From NCBI GenBank assembly GCA_002493835.1, contig DLAA01000175.1, positions 1 to 39,116 of the forward strand: 39,116 bases of DNA, read 5' to 3'. Position 1 is the first letter of the stretch. Each line of letters begins with the position of its first letter. Below are positions 1 through 8,759 of the stretch, piece by piece. The DNA is from Lachnospiraceae bacterium UBA7060. GTDB lineage: Bacteria > Bacillota > Clostridia > Lachnospirales > Lachnospiraceae. The notes below the pieces were generated by a model. It made no database searches. It was not told the origin of the DNA and saw nothing but the letters and a program-made list of their open reading frames with translations. Made by a program: the position numbers and the translations under genes.

Positions 1-108
1 GCATAGGCTATCTTTGATTTGGCTTCCTATTTTAATAACAAAATTATAAATTACCATGGAATGTTCAAGGTAAGTTTTGCTCATGTCTTCTATTGGTAAG
101 GTATTCAT
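1..108 (-). CDS. Hypothetical protein, 5' part only (runs off window)
   Basis: A minus-strand ATG at 108-106 follows a strong GGAGGT Shine-Dalgarno (about 115-120) at a 6-nt spacing. The frame stays open for 36 codons to the window edge, beginning MNTLPIEDMSKTYLEHS. I do not recognise the family. The strong ribosome binding site is the main argument that this is a true gene start. The rest of the gene lies left of base 1. Confidence 0.6.
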   Translation of the reverse strand, partial: MNTLPIEDMSKTYLEHSMVIYNFVIKIGSQIKDSLC

Positions 109-197
109 TGTGCTACCTCCTGATTATTTTGGTTTGGCAGATATTCGTATTATACTACGCTTGCGATTTGGAGACAAGATTTTGGGTAGAAGAAAGA

Positions 198-326
198 ATG
201 ATCCTGCTAAAGGCAGAAAGGCTGCAGTCCGTACTTGATGTACTCAATGAACGTGCTATTGATGCGGATGATTGGGATGAGTTTGCAGACCTGTGGCTGA
301 ATGAATGGGAACAGGCTCTTGCATAA
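198..326 (+). CDS. Small acidic hypothetical protein or gene remnant (42 aa)
   Basis: This frame encodes a helical, acidic peptide rich in Leu, Glu, Asp and Trp (it contains ERLQSVLDVLNERA and ends WLNEWEQALA). It stays open upstream to about base 93, but that part overlaps the ribosome binding site of the divergent minus-strand gene and is unlikely to be translated. The first in-frame ATG is at 198 and has only a purine-rich AGAAGAAAG in front. No family is recognised. It may be the tail of a degraded gene, because the next frame downstream is also a fragment. Confidence 0.3.
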   Translation: MILLKAERLQSVLDVLNERAIDADDWDEFADLWLNEWEQALA

Positions 327-346
327 AGGGATATTACTTTTTTAAG

Positions 347-664
347 ATGGACGACGGGACAGCTTTGCAAAGGAAATGGAATCTTCAAGAGCAAGAAGGT
401 CCCGCTATTGCAAAAAGGCTTTTGGCTGATCTGTACTTTGAGGAACAGGTATCTGAGAGAATCCAGTACCTTATTGCGCACCATCATACGTATGACGACG
501 TAGAGGGTATTGACTATCAAATACTTGTAGAAGTGGATTTCCTTGTTAATTTATATGAGGATGAGGCGTCAAATGAAGCGATAGAGCGTGCATACCAAAA
601 AATTTTTAGGACAGATTCGGGAAGGAAGATATGTAGAGAAATGTTCCATTTGAATGTGGATTAA
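347..664 (+). pseudogene. HD-domain phosphohydrolase, C-terminal remnant
   Basis: The frame from ATG 347 encodes about 105 residues that read like the second half of the small clostridial HD-domain hydrolases. It has a LQEQEGPAIAKRLL segment, then YLIAHHHTYDDVEGIDYQIL, then VEVDFLVNLYEDE and IFRTDSGRKICREMF. Complete family members carry an N-terminal half with the H...HD metal site before the QEQEGP segment; none is visible here in any frame. There is no convincing ribosome binding site. I call it a truncated pseudogene. Family recall is from memory, not a search. Confidence 0.6.
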
Positions 665-676
665 TTTCGATTGTTA

Positions 677-706
677 TTGATGCGTGAGGCAGCGTTGTAG
701 TACAAT
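677..706 (+). promoter_or_regulatory. Candidate sigma-A promoter for the small ferredoxin
   Basis: TTGATG (677-682) and TACAAT (701-706) are separated by 18 nt, about 40 nt before the ferredoxin start. The fit to TTGACA/TATAAT is good but not perfect. Confidence 0.5.
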
Positions 707-745
707 TAGTCTGATGAGTTTTCTGACTATAAAGGGAGAATATTT

Positions 746-931
746 ATGGAGAAAAAATTGAAAATAGTAATTGACAACTGTCCCCAAAATCATAAATGCC
801 CAGCTGTTAAGGTTTGCCCAGTTGGAGCGCTGAGCCAAAAAGATTTTGAAGCGCCTCAAATAGATTACGATAAGTGTATTGGTTGTGGCAAATGTTCAAA
901 GCTTTGTCCGAAAAAGGCATTGGTGCTGTAA
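746..931 (+). CDS. Small 4Fe-4S ferredoxin-like protein (61 aa)
   Basis: Short bacterial-ferredoxin-type electron carrier. The C-terminal half has a complete cluster motif, C44-x2-C47-x2-C50-x3-C54-P. The N-terminal half has only three cysteines at unusual spacing (C12-x5-C18-x5-C24-P), so the second cluster could be a normal 4Fe-4S using an outside ligand, a 3Fe-4S, or lost. GGGAG lies upstream of the ATG. The gene has its own promoter and terminator, so it is probably monocistronic. It precedes a large iron-sulfur/sirohaem flavoprotein gene and could donate electrons to it; that link is inference from position only. Confidence 0.85.
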   Translation: MEKKLKIVIDNCPQNHKCPAVKVCPVGALSQKDFEAPQIDYDKCIGCGKCSKLCPKKALVL

Positions 932-986
932 AAGGTGGGATTGCTATCAACGAGAGTGGTTTGTGTTCCCTTTCACTGTTCTATAA

Positions 987-1023
987 AAGCTTGGAAGCCT
1001 TATCATAGTTTCCAGGCTTTTTT
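987..1023 (+). terminator. Rho-independent terminator after the ferredoxin
   Basis: A 10-bp stem (987-996 with 1010-1019, one G-T pair) encloses a 13-nt loop and runs into six T residues. It separates the ferredoxin from the next gene. Confidence 0.8.
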
Positions 1024-1035
1024 GTGTAATCAAAA

Positions 1036-1064
1036 TTGCATTTTCGTTTTTTTTATGGCATGAT
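1036..1064 (+). promoter_or_regulatory. Weak candidate promoter for the sirohaem-flavoprotein gene
   Basis: TTGCAT (1036-1041), a 17-nt spacer and CATGAT (1059-1064) lie 55 nt before the gene start. Each box matches consensus at four positions, so this is a modest candidate. Confidence 0.35.
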
Positions 1065-1118
1065 AAAGGGAGAAAACAGTAATTGAGCTGGCACATATTT
1101 ACTAAGAGGAGGTACGCT

Positions 1119-3704
1119 ATGAAACTGTTGGTAATTGGGGGTGTTGCGGCAGGAACGAAGGCCGCCGCGAAATTTAAGAGAGTCAATCCGGAAGCGGAGG
1201 TGACTATTGTCACTAAGGGCAGAGATATTTCTTATGCGGGTTGTGGTCTGCCTTATTACGTGGGTGGATCGATTCCGGAGAAAGAGCAGCTTATTGTGAA
1301 TACGCCGGAGAGATACAGCGCACTCACGGGTGCCATGGTATATCCGCAGAGAGAGGTGGTTTCTTTAGATCCTGCTTCCAAAAAGGCGGTGGCGAAGAAT
1401 CTCCGCACAGGTGCGGAGGAGACTTATGAGTATGACGCCTGTGTTGTGGCTGTAGGAGCGTCACCTGTTGTTCCGCCTCTGCCAGGGCTGAACCTTCCCG
1501 GGGTCTTTGTGATGCGCACGCCGGACGACGCCATTGAGACGAGAGACTACATTGCGAGAGATGGTGTGAAGCGCGCCGTGGTGGTGGGCGGTGGATTTAT
1601 CGGCCTGGAGGTGGCGGAGAATCTGCTGGGAAAAGGGCTGGCGGTAACCCTGATTGACATGGCTCCCCAGATTATGCCGGGATTTGATGAGGAGATGGCG
1701 GGCTATGCGGTGCGCCACCTGGCGAAAAAGGGCATTCGCGTGATGACAGGAACGAAGCTGGAGGGCGTGGCCGGTGAGGAGAAGGCAGAAGGTGTGCAGA
1801 CGGACAAAGGACTGCTCCCTGCGGATGTGGTGATTTTATCCATCGGCATTCGGCCAAACACAGGCTTTTTGCAGGATACAGGCATTGAAATGTTTAAGGG
1901 AACGATTCTGGTGGATGACAAGATGGCTACCAATGTGGCTGATGTCTATGCGGCGGGCGACTGCGCAATGGTGAAGAACCGTCTTACCGGAGAAAGACAG
2001 TGGTCTCCTATGGGTTCTTCTGCCAATATGGAAGGCCGCACGCTGGCGCTTGCTCTGGGCGGCAGGGATGTGACCTACCCAGGTGTGCTAGGAACCGGTG
2101 TAGTAAAACTTCCCGGCTTGTCGGGCGGCAGGACGGGCCTTTCGGAGGAACAGGCGAAAGCGGCGGGCTGTCATCCGATTTGTGTGCTGGCAGTGACAGA
2201 TGACAAAGCGCATTACTATCCTGACAGTGCGTGGTTTGCCATCAAGCTGGTGGCGGATGCGGACACTCACAAACTGCTGGGTGTGCAGGTGTTAGGCCCA
2301 GGCGCGGTGGACAAGGTGACGGATATCGGCGTGATGGCGGTGACCTTCGGGGCCACATTGGAGCAGATGACTTGTCTGGATCTGGCGTATGCGCCGCCTT
2401 TCTCCACGGCGATTCATCCTTTTGTGCAGGCGGTGCATATGCTGCTGAATAAAATAACGGGCGATATGGACAGTTTTACGCCAGCAGAATACCGGGCTGG
2501 TGCAGCGGAAGGCTATCGCGTCATCGACGTGAATCCGGCGGGGCCTACGATTGCGGGTGCGACTTACGTGGATCTGCTCAAGGTAAAAGGTGAGGTTCCG
2601 GGACTGGCAAAGGACGAGAAACTTCTGCTTGTCTGTGCTAAGGGCAAGAGAGGCTACTTGCTGCAGAACAGATTGAAACGCTACGGCTATACAAATACAA
2701 AAGTGCTGGAAGGCGCGACTTTCTTCAATGAAGTGAAGGTGGCAAGTACGCCCGGCGTAGTGACCATTCCGGCTGAAGAGATCACCCGCGTGAAGGCACT
2801 TGGCTGCCTGCATAATAAAGGGACTGATAATTTCAATGTCCGTGTGATCACTAAAAATGGTAAGATCACGACGGCGGAGCATAAGAAAATAGCAGAGGCG
2901 GCGGAGAAGTTCGGAAACGGTGACGTTGTCATGACTACCCGTCTGACGCTTGAGATTGTAGGGGTGCCTTTTGACAAGATAGAAGATTTGAGGGCATTTT
3001 TGGCAGAGGAAGGTTTGGAGACCGGCGGAACGGGATCCAAAGTGCGCCCGGTGGTGGCATGTAAGGGAACGACATGTCAGTACGGCCTGCTGGATTCCTA
3101 TGGACTTTCCGAGAAGATACACGAGAGGTTTTTCCACGGTTATGCGGATGTCAAGCTGCCCCATAAGTTCAAGATCGCAGTGGGCGGCTGCCCGAACAAT
3201 TGTGTGAAGCCGGATCTGAACGATTTTGGTATCGTGGGACAGAGAGTGCCTATGATTGATCTGGAGAAATGCCGCGGCTGTGGGAAATGTCAGGTTTCCT
3301 TGGCATGTCCGGTGGGGGCATCCCAGGTGGTGGACGGCAAACTTGTGATAGATCCTGACCAGTGCAATAACTGTGGCCGCTGTGTGGGCAAATGTCCGTT
3401 TAAGGCGGCGGAGGAGAGTACTTATGGCTACCGTGTCTACATCGGCGGACGCTGGGGCAAGAGGGTTGCCCATGGGCAAAAACTTTCCAAGGTTTTCTTG
3501 AGTGAGGAAGAAGTGCTTTCCGTTCTGGAAAAAGCGATTCTCTTATTCCGAGAGCAGGGAAAGACGGGCGAGAGATTTGCGGATACCATAAGCAGACTTG
3601 GATTTGAGAATGTACAGGAACAGCTTATGTCGGATGAGATTCTGGCGCATAAGGATGAGATATTGAATGCGAAGATACATTTGAAGGGCGGGGCGACCTG
3701 CTAA
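1119..3704 (+). CDS. Fusion: CoA-disulfide reductase-like flavoprotein + rhodanese + sirohaem reductase-like + 2[4Fe-4S] (861 aa)
   Basis: Four modules in one chain. Residues 1-450 form an FAD/NAD(P) disulfide reductase of the CoA-disulfide/persulfide reductase type: FAD loop GGVAAG at 7-12, redox Cys42 in SYAGCGLPYY, NAD loop VVVGGGFIGLE near 155-164. Residues about 455-545 are a rhodanese with candidate sulfur-carrying Cys506 (VCAKGKRG). Residues about 555-705 match the nitrite/sulfite reductase fold with C648-x4-C653 and C691-x3-C695, the cysteines expected to bind a sirohaem-coupled 4Fe-4S cluster. Residues 718-759 are two ferredoxin motifs. The start is ATG 1119 behind AGGAGG; the open frame extends 12 codons upstream without a ribosome site. 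A cytoplasmic role in reducing persulfide, sulfite or a related species is inferred; the substrate is unknown. The sirohaem-pathway genes follow after one chemoreceptor gene. Confidence 0.85.
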   Translation: MKLLVIGGVAAGTKAAAKFKRVNPEAEVTIVTKGRDISYAGCGLPYYVGGSIPEKEQLIVNTPERYSALTGAMVYPQREVVSLDPASKKAVAKNLRTGAEETYEYDACVVAVGASPVVPPLPGLNLPGVFVMRTPDDAIETRDYIARDGVKRAVVVGGGFIGLEVAENLLGKGLAVTLIDMAPQIMPGFDEEMAGYAVRHLAKKGIRVMTGTKLEGVAGEEKAEGVQTDKGLLPADVVILSIGIRPNTGFLQDTGIEMFKGTILVDDKMATNVADVYAAGDCAMVKNRLTGERQWSPMGSSANMEGRTLALALGGRDVTYPGVLGTGVVKLPGLSGGRTGLSEEQAKAAGCHPICVLAVTDDKAHYYPDSAWFAIKLVADADTHKLLGVQVLGPGAVDKVTDIGVMAVTFGATLEQMTCLDLAYAPPFSTAIHPFVQAVHMLLNKITGDMDSFTPAEYRAGAAEGYRVIDVNPAGPTIAGATYVDLLKVKGEVPGLAKDEKLLLVCAKGKRGYLLQNRLKRYGYTNTKVLEGATFFNEVKVASTPGVVTIPAEEITRVKALGCLHNKGTDNFNVRVITKNGKITTAEHKKIAEAAEKFGNGDVVMTTRLTLEIVGVPFDKIEDLRAFLAEEGLETGGTGSKVRPVVACKGTTCQYGLLDSYGLSEKIHERFFHGYADVKLPHKFKIAVGGCPNNCVKPDLNDFGIVGQRVPMIDLEKCRGCGKCQVSLACPVGASQVVDGKLVIDPDQCNNCGRCVGKCPFKAAEESTYGYRVYIGGRWGKRVAHGQKLSKVFLSEEEVLSVLEKAILLFREQGKTGERFADTISRLGFENVQEQLMSDEILAHKDEILNAKIHLKGGATC

Positions 3705-3738
3705 GACGATGGTTTTATTTTAGTTCGAGGGGGGAAAT

Positions 3739-5802
3739 ATGAGGGGGAAAAGCATTTTTAGGCAGCTGTTAATTCCGATGCTGGCAATCATATGTACGCT
3801 TGCCATAGCATTGGTTGTGGTCATTCTGGTAATGTTTACATCATCCTATGAGAAGGAGGTTTATTCCAAAAACCAGGACACTTCCACGCTCTTGGCAGAC
3901 CGGATCGCATCGTTTATGGATGGCGCGTACAGTGTGAATCAGACGCTTGCAGAAAATCCGAGCATTTTGACAATGGAGACAGAAATTCAGACGCCGGTTC
4001 TGGAACAGTGTGTGGCAAATAATTCCTATCTGGACTTGATTTACATACAAGGGATGGATGGTATGCAGACTGGACGCTCATCGGGGGAACTTGCGGATCG
4101 TTCCACGAGATGGTGGTTCACACAGACGGTATCAGATCAGGTATCCTTTATATCGAAATCGTACTATTCCGTTGCAACAAATGCGGCTTGTACTTCTATC
4201 TTTTTTCCCATGTATCGGGATGGTGAGATGGTCGGTGTCTATGCCGCCGATTTGAAGCTTGATTTTCTTCAGACTCTGATCGGTAAATATTCAAATGAAG
4301 AGGAGGGAAGAATTTCATTCGTCATTGACGGTGAGGGTGCGGTGGTTGCCCACCCGGATATTGCGCAGATTGAGGAGTTGTATAATTACAAAAATTTGAC
4401 AAGGTCAGTTTCTGTCAAGGGTAATGCAGGCAACGCAGTTACTGATGAGGACGGAAATGTTGTCACGGAGGAGTATCCTTTATCTGTTTCAGAGGATTTC
4501 AAGCAGGTTATTTCGCAGGTTATGGCGGGAAACAGCGGCAGTACAAAGATATCCTATGATGGAGAGACATGTTATGCCAGCTATACAACGATTCCTTTGA
4601 AAGGAAAATCAGATTCTTGGTCTTTGATCACGCTGCATAAAAAAAGTGATGCCATGGCAATGGTCAACAATCTACTTTTTATAGCGGTTGTTATTTCTGT
4701 GACTGCCATTGCGGCTGCCATATTTATTGTGATATATCTGGCACGCAGACTGACGGCGCCTATTGTTTCTATGACAGAGTTGATGAAGGAGGCATCCGGT
4801 GGCGATCTCTCGCTCAGAGCGGATGAAAAAAGTCAGAATGAAGTGGGACAGCTGGCAAAAAGCTTTAACATTATGGCGGGTAAAATATCAGATATCCTCT
4901 ACCGCATTATGGATTCCACGAAGGAGCTGCTTGTATGTTCCGATAACCTGCAGGATATGGAAGTGAATTTTGTGACGCTCAGCAGCGCCATAAATGAGAT
5001 ATCCAACGGTACGGTGAGACAGACCAATGACGTTAATAATGTCGTTGATCGTATGGGCGAGATGGAAGATAAGTTTAAAGAATTGAAAGATAAGAGTAAC
5101 AATCTTCTTGAGGATGCAGAGCATACGATTACTTCGGGAGAGGAAGGAGCTGTAAGTATTCGGCAGTTGGAAGACCGCAGCAGCCATGTGGAGGAAAATG
5201 TAAATCTTTCTTATGAAAGGATCAAGACTCTTGAAACGCATTCCTCTCAGATTTCAGAAATTATCAACACCATCAATAGTATCGCGGAAGAGACAGCTCT
5301 TTTGTCGCTTAATGCAAGTATAGAGGCAGCAAGGGCAGGTGAACACGGAAAAGGATTTGCTGTTGTGGCGGAATCTATCGGCAGACTGGCAAACGAATCT
5401 ACTTCGGCAACGGCAAATATTGAACAGATCATTGAGGAGCTTTGTAGTGACATTGAGGACACCGTTTCTAATTTTGAAGAGGTAAAGAGGGCCATGACAG
5501 AGCAGATGCAGGCGACGCAAACCGTAAAAACGGTGTTCCATGATTTCAGGGAGCTCGCGACACAGACAAGCAGTTCCGTAACCGGCATCAATGAGCTGAT
5601 TGAAGAAATGTATGAGATTGACCGCTCCATTGTGGAAGCTGCACACAGTATTCGTGATATTTCTCAGACAGCAGAGGATTTGTCGGGAGAAGTGGCGGGA
5701 ACATTGGATGAGGAATTGCAGGATGTCCAGAGCGGTGTGAAGAGTCTCACGACGATTTCGAGTGAGCTGGAACAGAAAATGGCTGCATTTAAGCTGAATT
5801 GA
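3739..5802 (+). CDS. Methyl-accepting chemotaxis protein with extracellular Cache-type sensor (687 aa)
   Basis: Membrane chemoreceptor. TM1 is at about 10-33. An extracellular sensor of about 270 residues follows, with dCache-like segments such as FFPMYRDGEMVGVYAADL and ISFVIDGEGAVVAHPD. TM2 is at about 308-334, then a HAMP region to about 390 and a long coiled-coil signalling domain. The conserved hairpin tip (IAEETALLSLNASIEAARAG) lies near residues 514-535 and should contact CheA/CheW. A strong GGGGGG ribosome site precedes ATG 3739, 34 nt after the previous stop, so it may be cotranscribed with the flavoprotein. The ligand cannot be read from sequence. Placement beside sulfur/sirohaem genes hints at redox or small-metabolite sensing, which is only inference. 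Confidence 0.92.
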   Translation: MRGKSIFRQLLIPMLAIICTLAIALVVVILVMFTSSYEKEVYSKNQDTSTLLADRIASFMDGAYSVNQTLAENPSILTMETEIQTPVLEQCVANNSYLDLIYIQGMDGMQTGRSSGELADRSTRWWFTQTVSDQVSFISKSYYSVATNAACTSIFFPMYRDGEMVGVYAADLKLDFLQTLIGKYSNEEEGRISFVIDGEGAVVAHPDIAQIEELYNYKNLTRSVSVKGNAGNAVTDEDGNVVTEEYPLSVSEDFKQVISQVMAGNSGSTKISYDGETCYASYTTIPLKGKSDSWSLITLHKKSDAMAMVNNLLFIAVVISVTAIAAAIFIVIYLARRLTAPIVSMTELMKEASGGDLSLRADEKSQNEVGQLAKSFNIMAGKISDILYRIMDSTKELLVCSDNLQDMEVNFVTLSSAINEISNGTVRQTNDVNNVVDRMGEMEDKFKELKDKSNNLLEDAEHTITSGEEGAVSIRQLEDRSSHVEENVNLSYERIKTLETHSSQISEIINTINSIAEETALLSLNASIEAARAGEHGKGFAVVAESIGRLANESTSATANIEQIIEELCSDIEDTVSNFEEVKRAMTEQMQATQTVKTVFHDFRELATQTSSSVTGINELIEEMYEIDRSIVEAAHSIRDISQTAEDLSGEVAGTLDEELQDVQSGVKSLTTISSELEQKMAAFKLN

Positions 5803-5849
5803 CGTAAGTGAAGTTTGAGAATACGAATTTTTAACCGGTGAGAACAGGT

Positions 5850-6980
5850 ATGGAATGTATAAGTATCAGTCATAAAACGGCAAAATCTACAGAACGGCAG
5901 AAATGTTTTATACCGAAGGAACGGACAGAAGATTTTTTACAGACAATTATGCAGGTGGACAGGGTGGAACAGTGTGTTCTTCTGTCCACCTGCAATCGTA
6001 CGGAAGTCTACGTGCAGGGCGGGGAAAACTGCTTCAAAGAACTGGAGGAGGTATTGGCGGAAAGTGCCGGGAGTACTGGGCAGTGGGTCAGGAGTCTGGT
6101 CAGGCGGTATCAGGGGATAAAGGCGGTTCATCATCTTTTTCGCGTGGTCTGCGGGATGGAATCCATGGTGATTGGGGAAGATGAAATTCTGGGACAGGTG
6201 CGTGACGCCTATATGTGTGCTAAGGACGCCGGATGTACGGGATACGAGCTAAACACTATTTTTCAGGCAGCGCTTTCGTGTGCGAAGCGGGTGAAGACTC
6301 AGACGCTGATTTCAAAAACATCTGTCTCCGCCGCTACGCTGGCAGCGAGTGAAGTTTTTCATCTTCCCATGCCGCAGAAAACGGTGCTTTTGATCGGAAG
6401 CAGCGGACAGATGGGCGGTATTATTTTAAAAAATTTATTAAGTCAGAGGAATATTCGTATCATAGCCACGGTCAGATCTCATAATGGAATCTGTCAGAGC
6501 GGGAATCCCCGGGTGGAAAATGTGGATTATCAGAGCAGGTATGCGTACTTGGAGGAGGCGGATGCTGTGCTCTCCGCCACGTCCAGTCCCCATTATACCT
6601 TAATGGCGGAAAAGGTGAAGAAGGCCCTAAAAACGCCAAAGGATCGTCTGTTTCTGGATATATCCATGCCGCCGGATATGGATGGGGATATCGCAAAAAT
6701 AGAGAACTGCCGTCTCATCTCACTGGATGATATTAACAAGCTTGCCGAGGAGAACAACAGGCGAAAAGAACAGGCACTCATGGACGCGGAGGAGATTCTG
6801 GCGGAGGATCTGGATAAAATCTGCAAAGTGCTGGCGTTTCACCGATTCACCGATGCGGATGCCGGATGGAGGGAAAGATTCGGAGGGTGGTCGGCAGAGA
6901 AGCTGATTTATCTGCTGCGGGATGAATTGGACAGGGGTTCTTTCGAGGCGGTTTTGAAGGTGCTTCAGCATGTGGACTGA
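5850..6980 (+). CDS. hemA: Glutamyl-tRNA reductase (376 aa)
   Basis: Reduces glutamyl-tRNA(Glu) to glutamate-1-semialdehyde with NADPH, the first committed step of C5-pathway tetrapyrrole synthesis. The catalytic cysteine is Cys48 in LLSTCNRTEVYV. The NADPH loop VLLIGSSGQMGG is mid-protein, and the N-terminal MECISISHKT is typical. At 376 aa it is shorter than common GluTRs (about 400-450), mainly through a short C-terminal dimerisation arm. I chose ATG 5850 over an upstream in-frame GTG at 5838 because the family starts there and GGTGAG sits about 7 nt before it. It heads a run of five genes with only short gaps that continues to hemL. Confidence 0.93.
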   Translation: MECISISHKTAKSTERQKCFIPKERTEDFLQTIMQVDRVEQCVLLSTCNRTEVYVQGGENCFKELEEVLAESAGSTGQWVRSLVRRYQGIKAVHHLFRVVCGMESMVIGEDEILGQVRDAYMCAKDAGCTGYELNTIFQAALSCAKRVKTQTLISKTSVSAATLAASEVFHLPMPQKTVLLIGSSGQMGGIILKNLLSQRNIRIIATVRSHNGICQSGNPRVENVDYQSRYAYLEEADAVLSATSSPHYTLMAEKVKKALKTPKDRLFLDISMPPDMDGDIAKIENCRLISLDDINKLAEENNRRKEQALMDAEEILAEDLDKICKVLAFHRFTDADAGWRERFGGWSAEKLIYLLRDELDRGSFEAVLKVLQHVD

Positions 6981-7018
6981 GCAGATTGTGGACAAGATCG
7001 GTAACAGAGGGAGACTGC

Positions 7019-8719
7019 ATGGGATATTTTCCTTTTTTTGTGGATATAGCAGGTAAGAACGGTGTGGTTGTGGGCGGAGGGAAGGTAGCGGCGAGAAAAG
7101 TGGAAAAGCTTATGCCGTTTGGACCGAAGCTGACGGTGATCGCGCCTTGCATGGCAGAATGTATGCTGGGACATAAGAAGAGTACCGAAACTGGTGCATC
7201 GTCGTTGCGGCTGATGGAGCGGGAATTTGTTATGACCGATTTAGCCGGCGCGGATTTTGTGATCGCTGCGACGAACGATGAATCGTTAAACAGCCTAATT
7301 TCGGATTATTGCAAGAGAAATCGAATCCCGGTAAATGTAGTAGATGACAGGGAGAAGTGCTCGTTCTTTTTTCCTGCCCTGGTGCGGGAGGGAGACTTGA
7401 CGATCGGCATTTCCACAGACGGCAAGTGTCCGGCGGCGGCGTCTTGGGTGAGAAGAAAAATTTCACAGGCACTTCCAATGGGGATTGGCGATGCAATTGA
7501 CTTGATGGGTCAAATCCGATCGCAGGTGAAGGAACTGGCAGTATCTGAGGCGGAGAGAAAAGATTGGCTGGAGCGGATGTTCTTGTATTGCATGGAAAAA
7601 AACGGGGCAGAAGCCGTTCCAGCTCGATCGAAGAAAATCCGAATCGGCACAAGAGGCAGCAAGCTTGCTTTGAAACAGGCAGCTCTTGTGCAGGAGGCAC
7701 TGCTGCGGGCGAAGAACGGAATAGAGGCGGAGATCATCATTGTACATACAAAAGGTGACAGGATTCAGGATAAGCCTCTTTCGGAAATCGGGGATAAGGG
7801 TGTTTTTGCCTCGGAACTGGAACAGGCGCTGCTTGGCGGGGAGATTGATCTGGCAGTGCATTCGGCAAAGGATCTGCCCGTGACATTGGCGGAGGGGTTG
7901 ACGATTGCGGCGGTCCTGCCAAGGGCCGATGTGCGGGATGTACTGGTAATTCCGAAAGATGGGAGAATGCCGGTTCCTGCGGGGGCCCGCCAGGAGGAAG
8001 GGAAGCTGTTTGAGGAAGGTGCGGGGGAGGCAGAAGCGGCAGGAAAATCTGTCAGAAATTTTGTGGTCGGGACAGGCAGCAGGCGGAGGCAGATGCTTGC
8101 CGGGCAGTTGTGGGATCATGTGGTCTGCGAAAATATCCGCGGCAACGTGGATACTCGTTTGAGAAAGCTGAAGGACGGCGGCGGTGATGGAGTCGTCTAT
8201 GACGGAATTCTTCTGGCAAAAGCAGGGTTGGATCGGTTGGGAATGATGTCCCGGTATGAGGCTGAATTTGCTTTTTATCCACTTTCTCCTGAGGAATTTC
8301 TGCCTGCGGCTTGTCAGGGAATTATCGCAGTGGAGGCTGTGAAAGGTTCGGCTGCTGCTGTGCTTTGCAGGGATATGACGGATGCGGAGACGGAACTTAG
8401 TTTTCTGGTGGAGCGGGAAGTACTTGCACAGCTTGCGGCGGATTGTAGTGAGGCGGCCGCAGCATGGTGCAGGCGGGCTGGGGATAGGCAGTGCCGGAAT
8501 GCTTTGCTTCATGGGAATGAACAGAGTCAGGATGGAGAGTGCATGCAGGGTGAATGGATTCTGGATGTCATGTATGCGGGAAACAGAGTACAGGCTGTCT
8601 GGGGGGCCGGTTCCTCCATGGAGACGCTGCGCGAAAAAAAAGTGAAAACGTATGTGGAAGGCTTGAGCGCGGCGCGGCGGGCAGCTAAACAGGTGAAAGA
8701 TAAAAGTAAAATAGGATAG
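7019..8719 (+). CDS. hemC: Fusion: precorrin-2 dehydrogenase (SirC/Met8-like) + hydroxymethylbilane synthase (566 aa)
   Basis: Residues 1-205 resemble the Met8/CysG-B/SirC family: an NAD loop with VVVGGGKVAARKVEKL, then VNVVDDREKCSFFFPALV. Its role is NAD-dependent oxidation of precorrin-2 to sirohydrochlorin. Residues 206-566 are porphobilinogen deaminase (KKIRIGTRGSKLALKQAALV, VHSAKDLPV with catalytic Asp285, GTGSRRRQ, AACQGIIAVEA), which polymerises four porphobilinogens to hydroxymethylbilane. An extra acidic/Ala stretch near residues 315-345 precedes GTGSRRRQ. The dipyrromethane-carrying loop, normally GGC-x-x-P-[IV]-G, reads ADCSEAAAAWC here: Cys476 is kept but the flanking Gly and Pro are lost. 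ATG 7019 is chosen because AGAGGGA precedes it. The gene lies 38 nt after hemA. Confidence 0.88.
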   Translation: MGYFPFFVDIAGKNGVVVGGGKVAARKVEKLMPFGPKLTVIAPCMAECMLGHKKSTETGASSLRLMEREFVMTDLAGADFVIAATNDESLNSLISDYCKRNRIPVNVVDDREKCSFFFPALVREGDLTIGISTDGKCPAAASWVRRKISQALPMGIGDAIDLMGQIRSQVKELAVSEAERKDWLERMFLYCMEKNGAEAVPARSKKIRIGTRGSKLALKQAALVQEALLRAKNGIEAEIIIVHTKGDRIQDKPLSEIGDKGVFASELEQALLGGEIDLAVHSAKDLPVTLAEGLTIAAVLPRADVRDVLVIPKDGRMPVPAGARQEEGKLFEEGAGEAEAAGKSVRNFVVGTGSRRRQMLAGQLWDHVVCENIRGNVDTRLRKLKDGGGDGVVYDGILLAKAGLDRLGMMSRYEAEFAFYPLSPEEFLPAACQGIIAVEAVKGSAAAVLCRDMTDAETELSFLVEREVLAQLAADCSEAAAAWCRRAGDRQCRNALLHGNEQSQDGECMQGEWILDVMYAGNRVQAVWGAGSSMETLREKKVKTYVEGLSAARRAAKQVKDKSKIG

Positions 8720-8759
8720 ACTGATGAAGTTAACATAAAAGTCTGTGGGCGAGAGGAAA

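Noticed and set aside
134..156. Promoter for the small + strand frame at 198
   Set aside because: TTGGCA and TATACT are present, but the spacer is only 11 nt.
2292..3479. Long minus-strand open frame (395 codons) inside the sirohaem flavoprotein gene
   Set aside because: The + strand frame has clear domains and a ribosome site. The antisense frame has a low-complexity His/Arg/Cys-rich product and no recognisable motif, typical of a codon-bias shadow.
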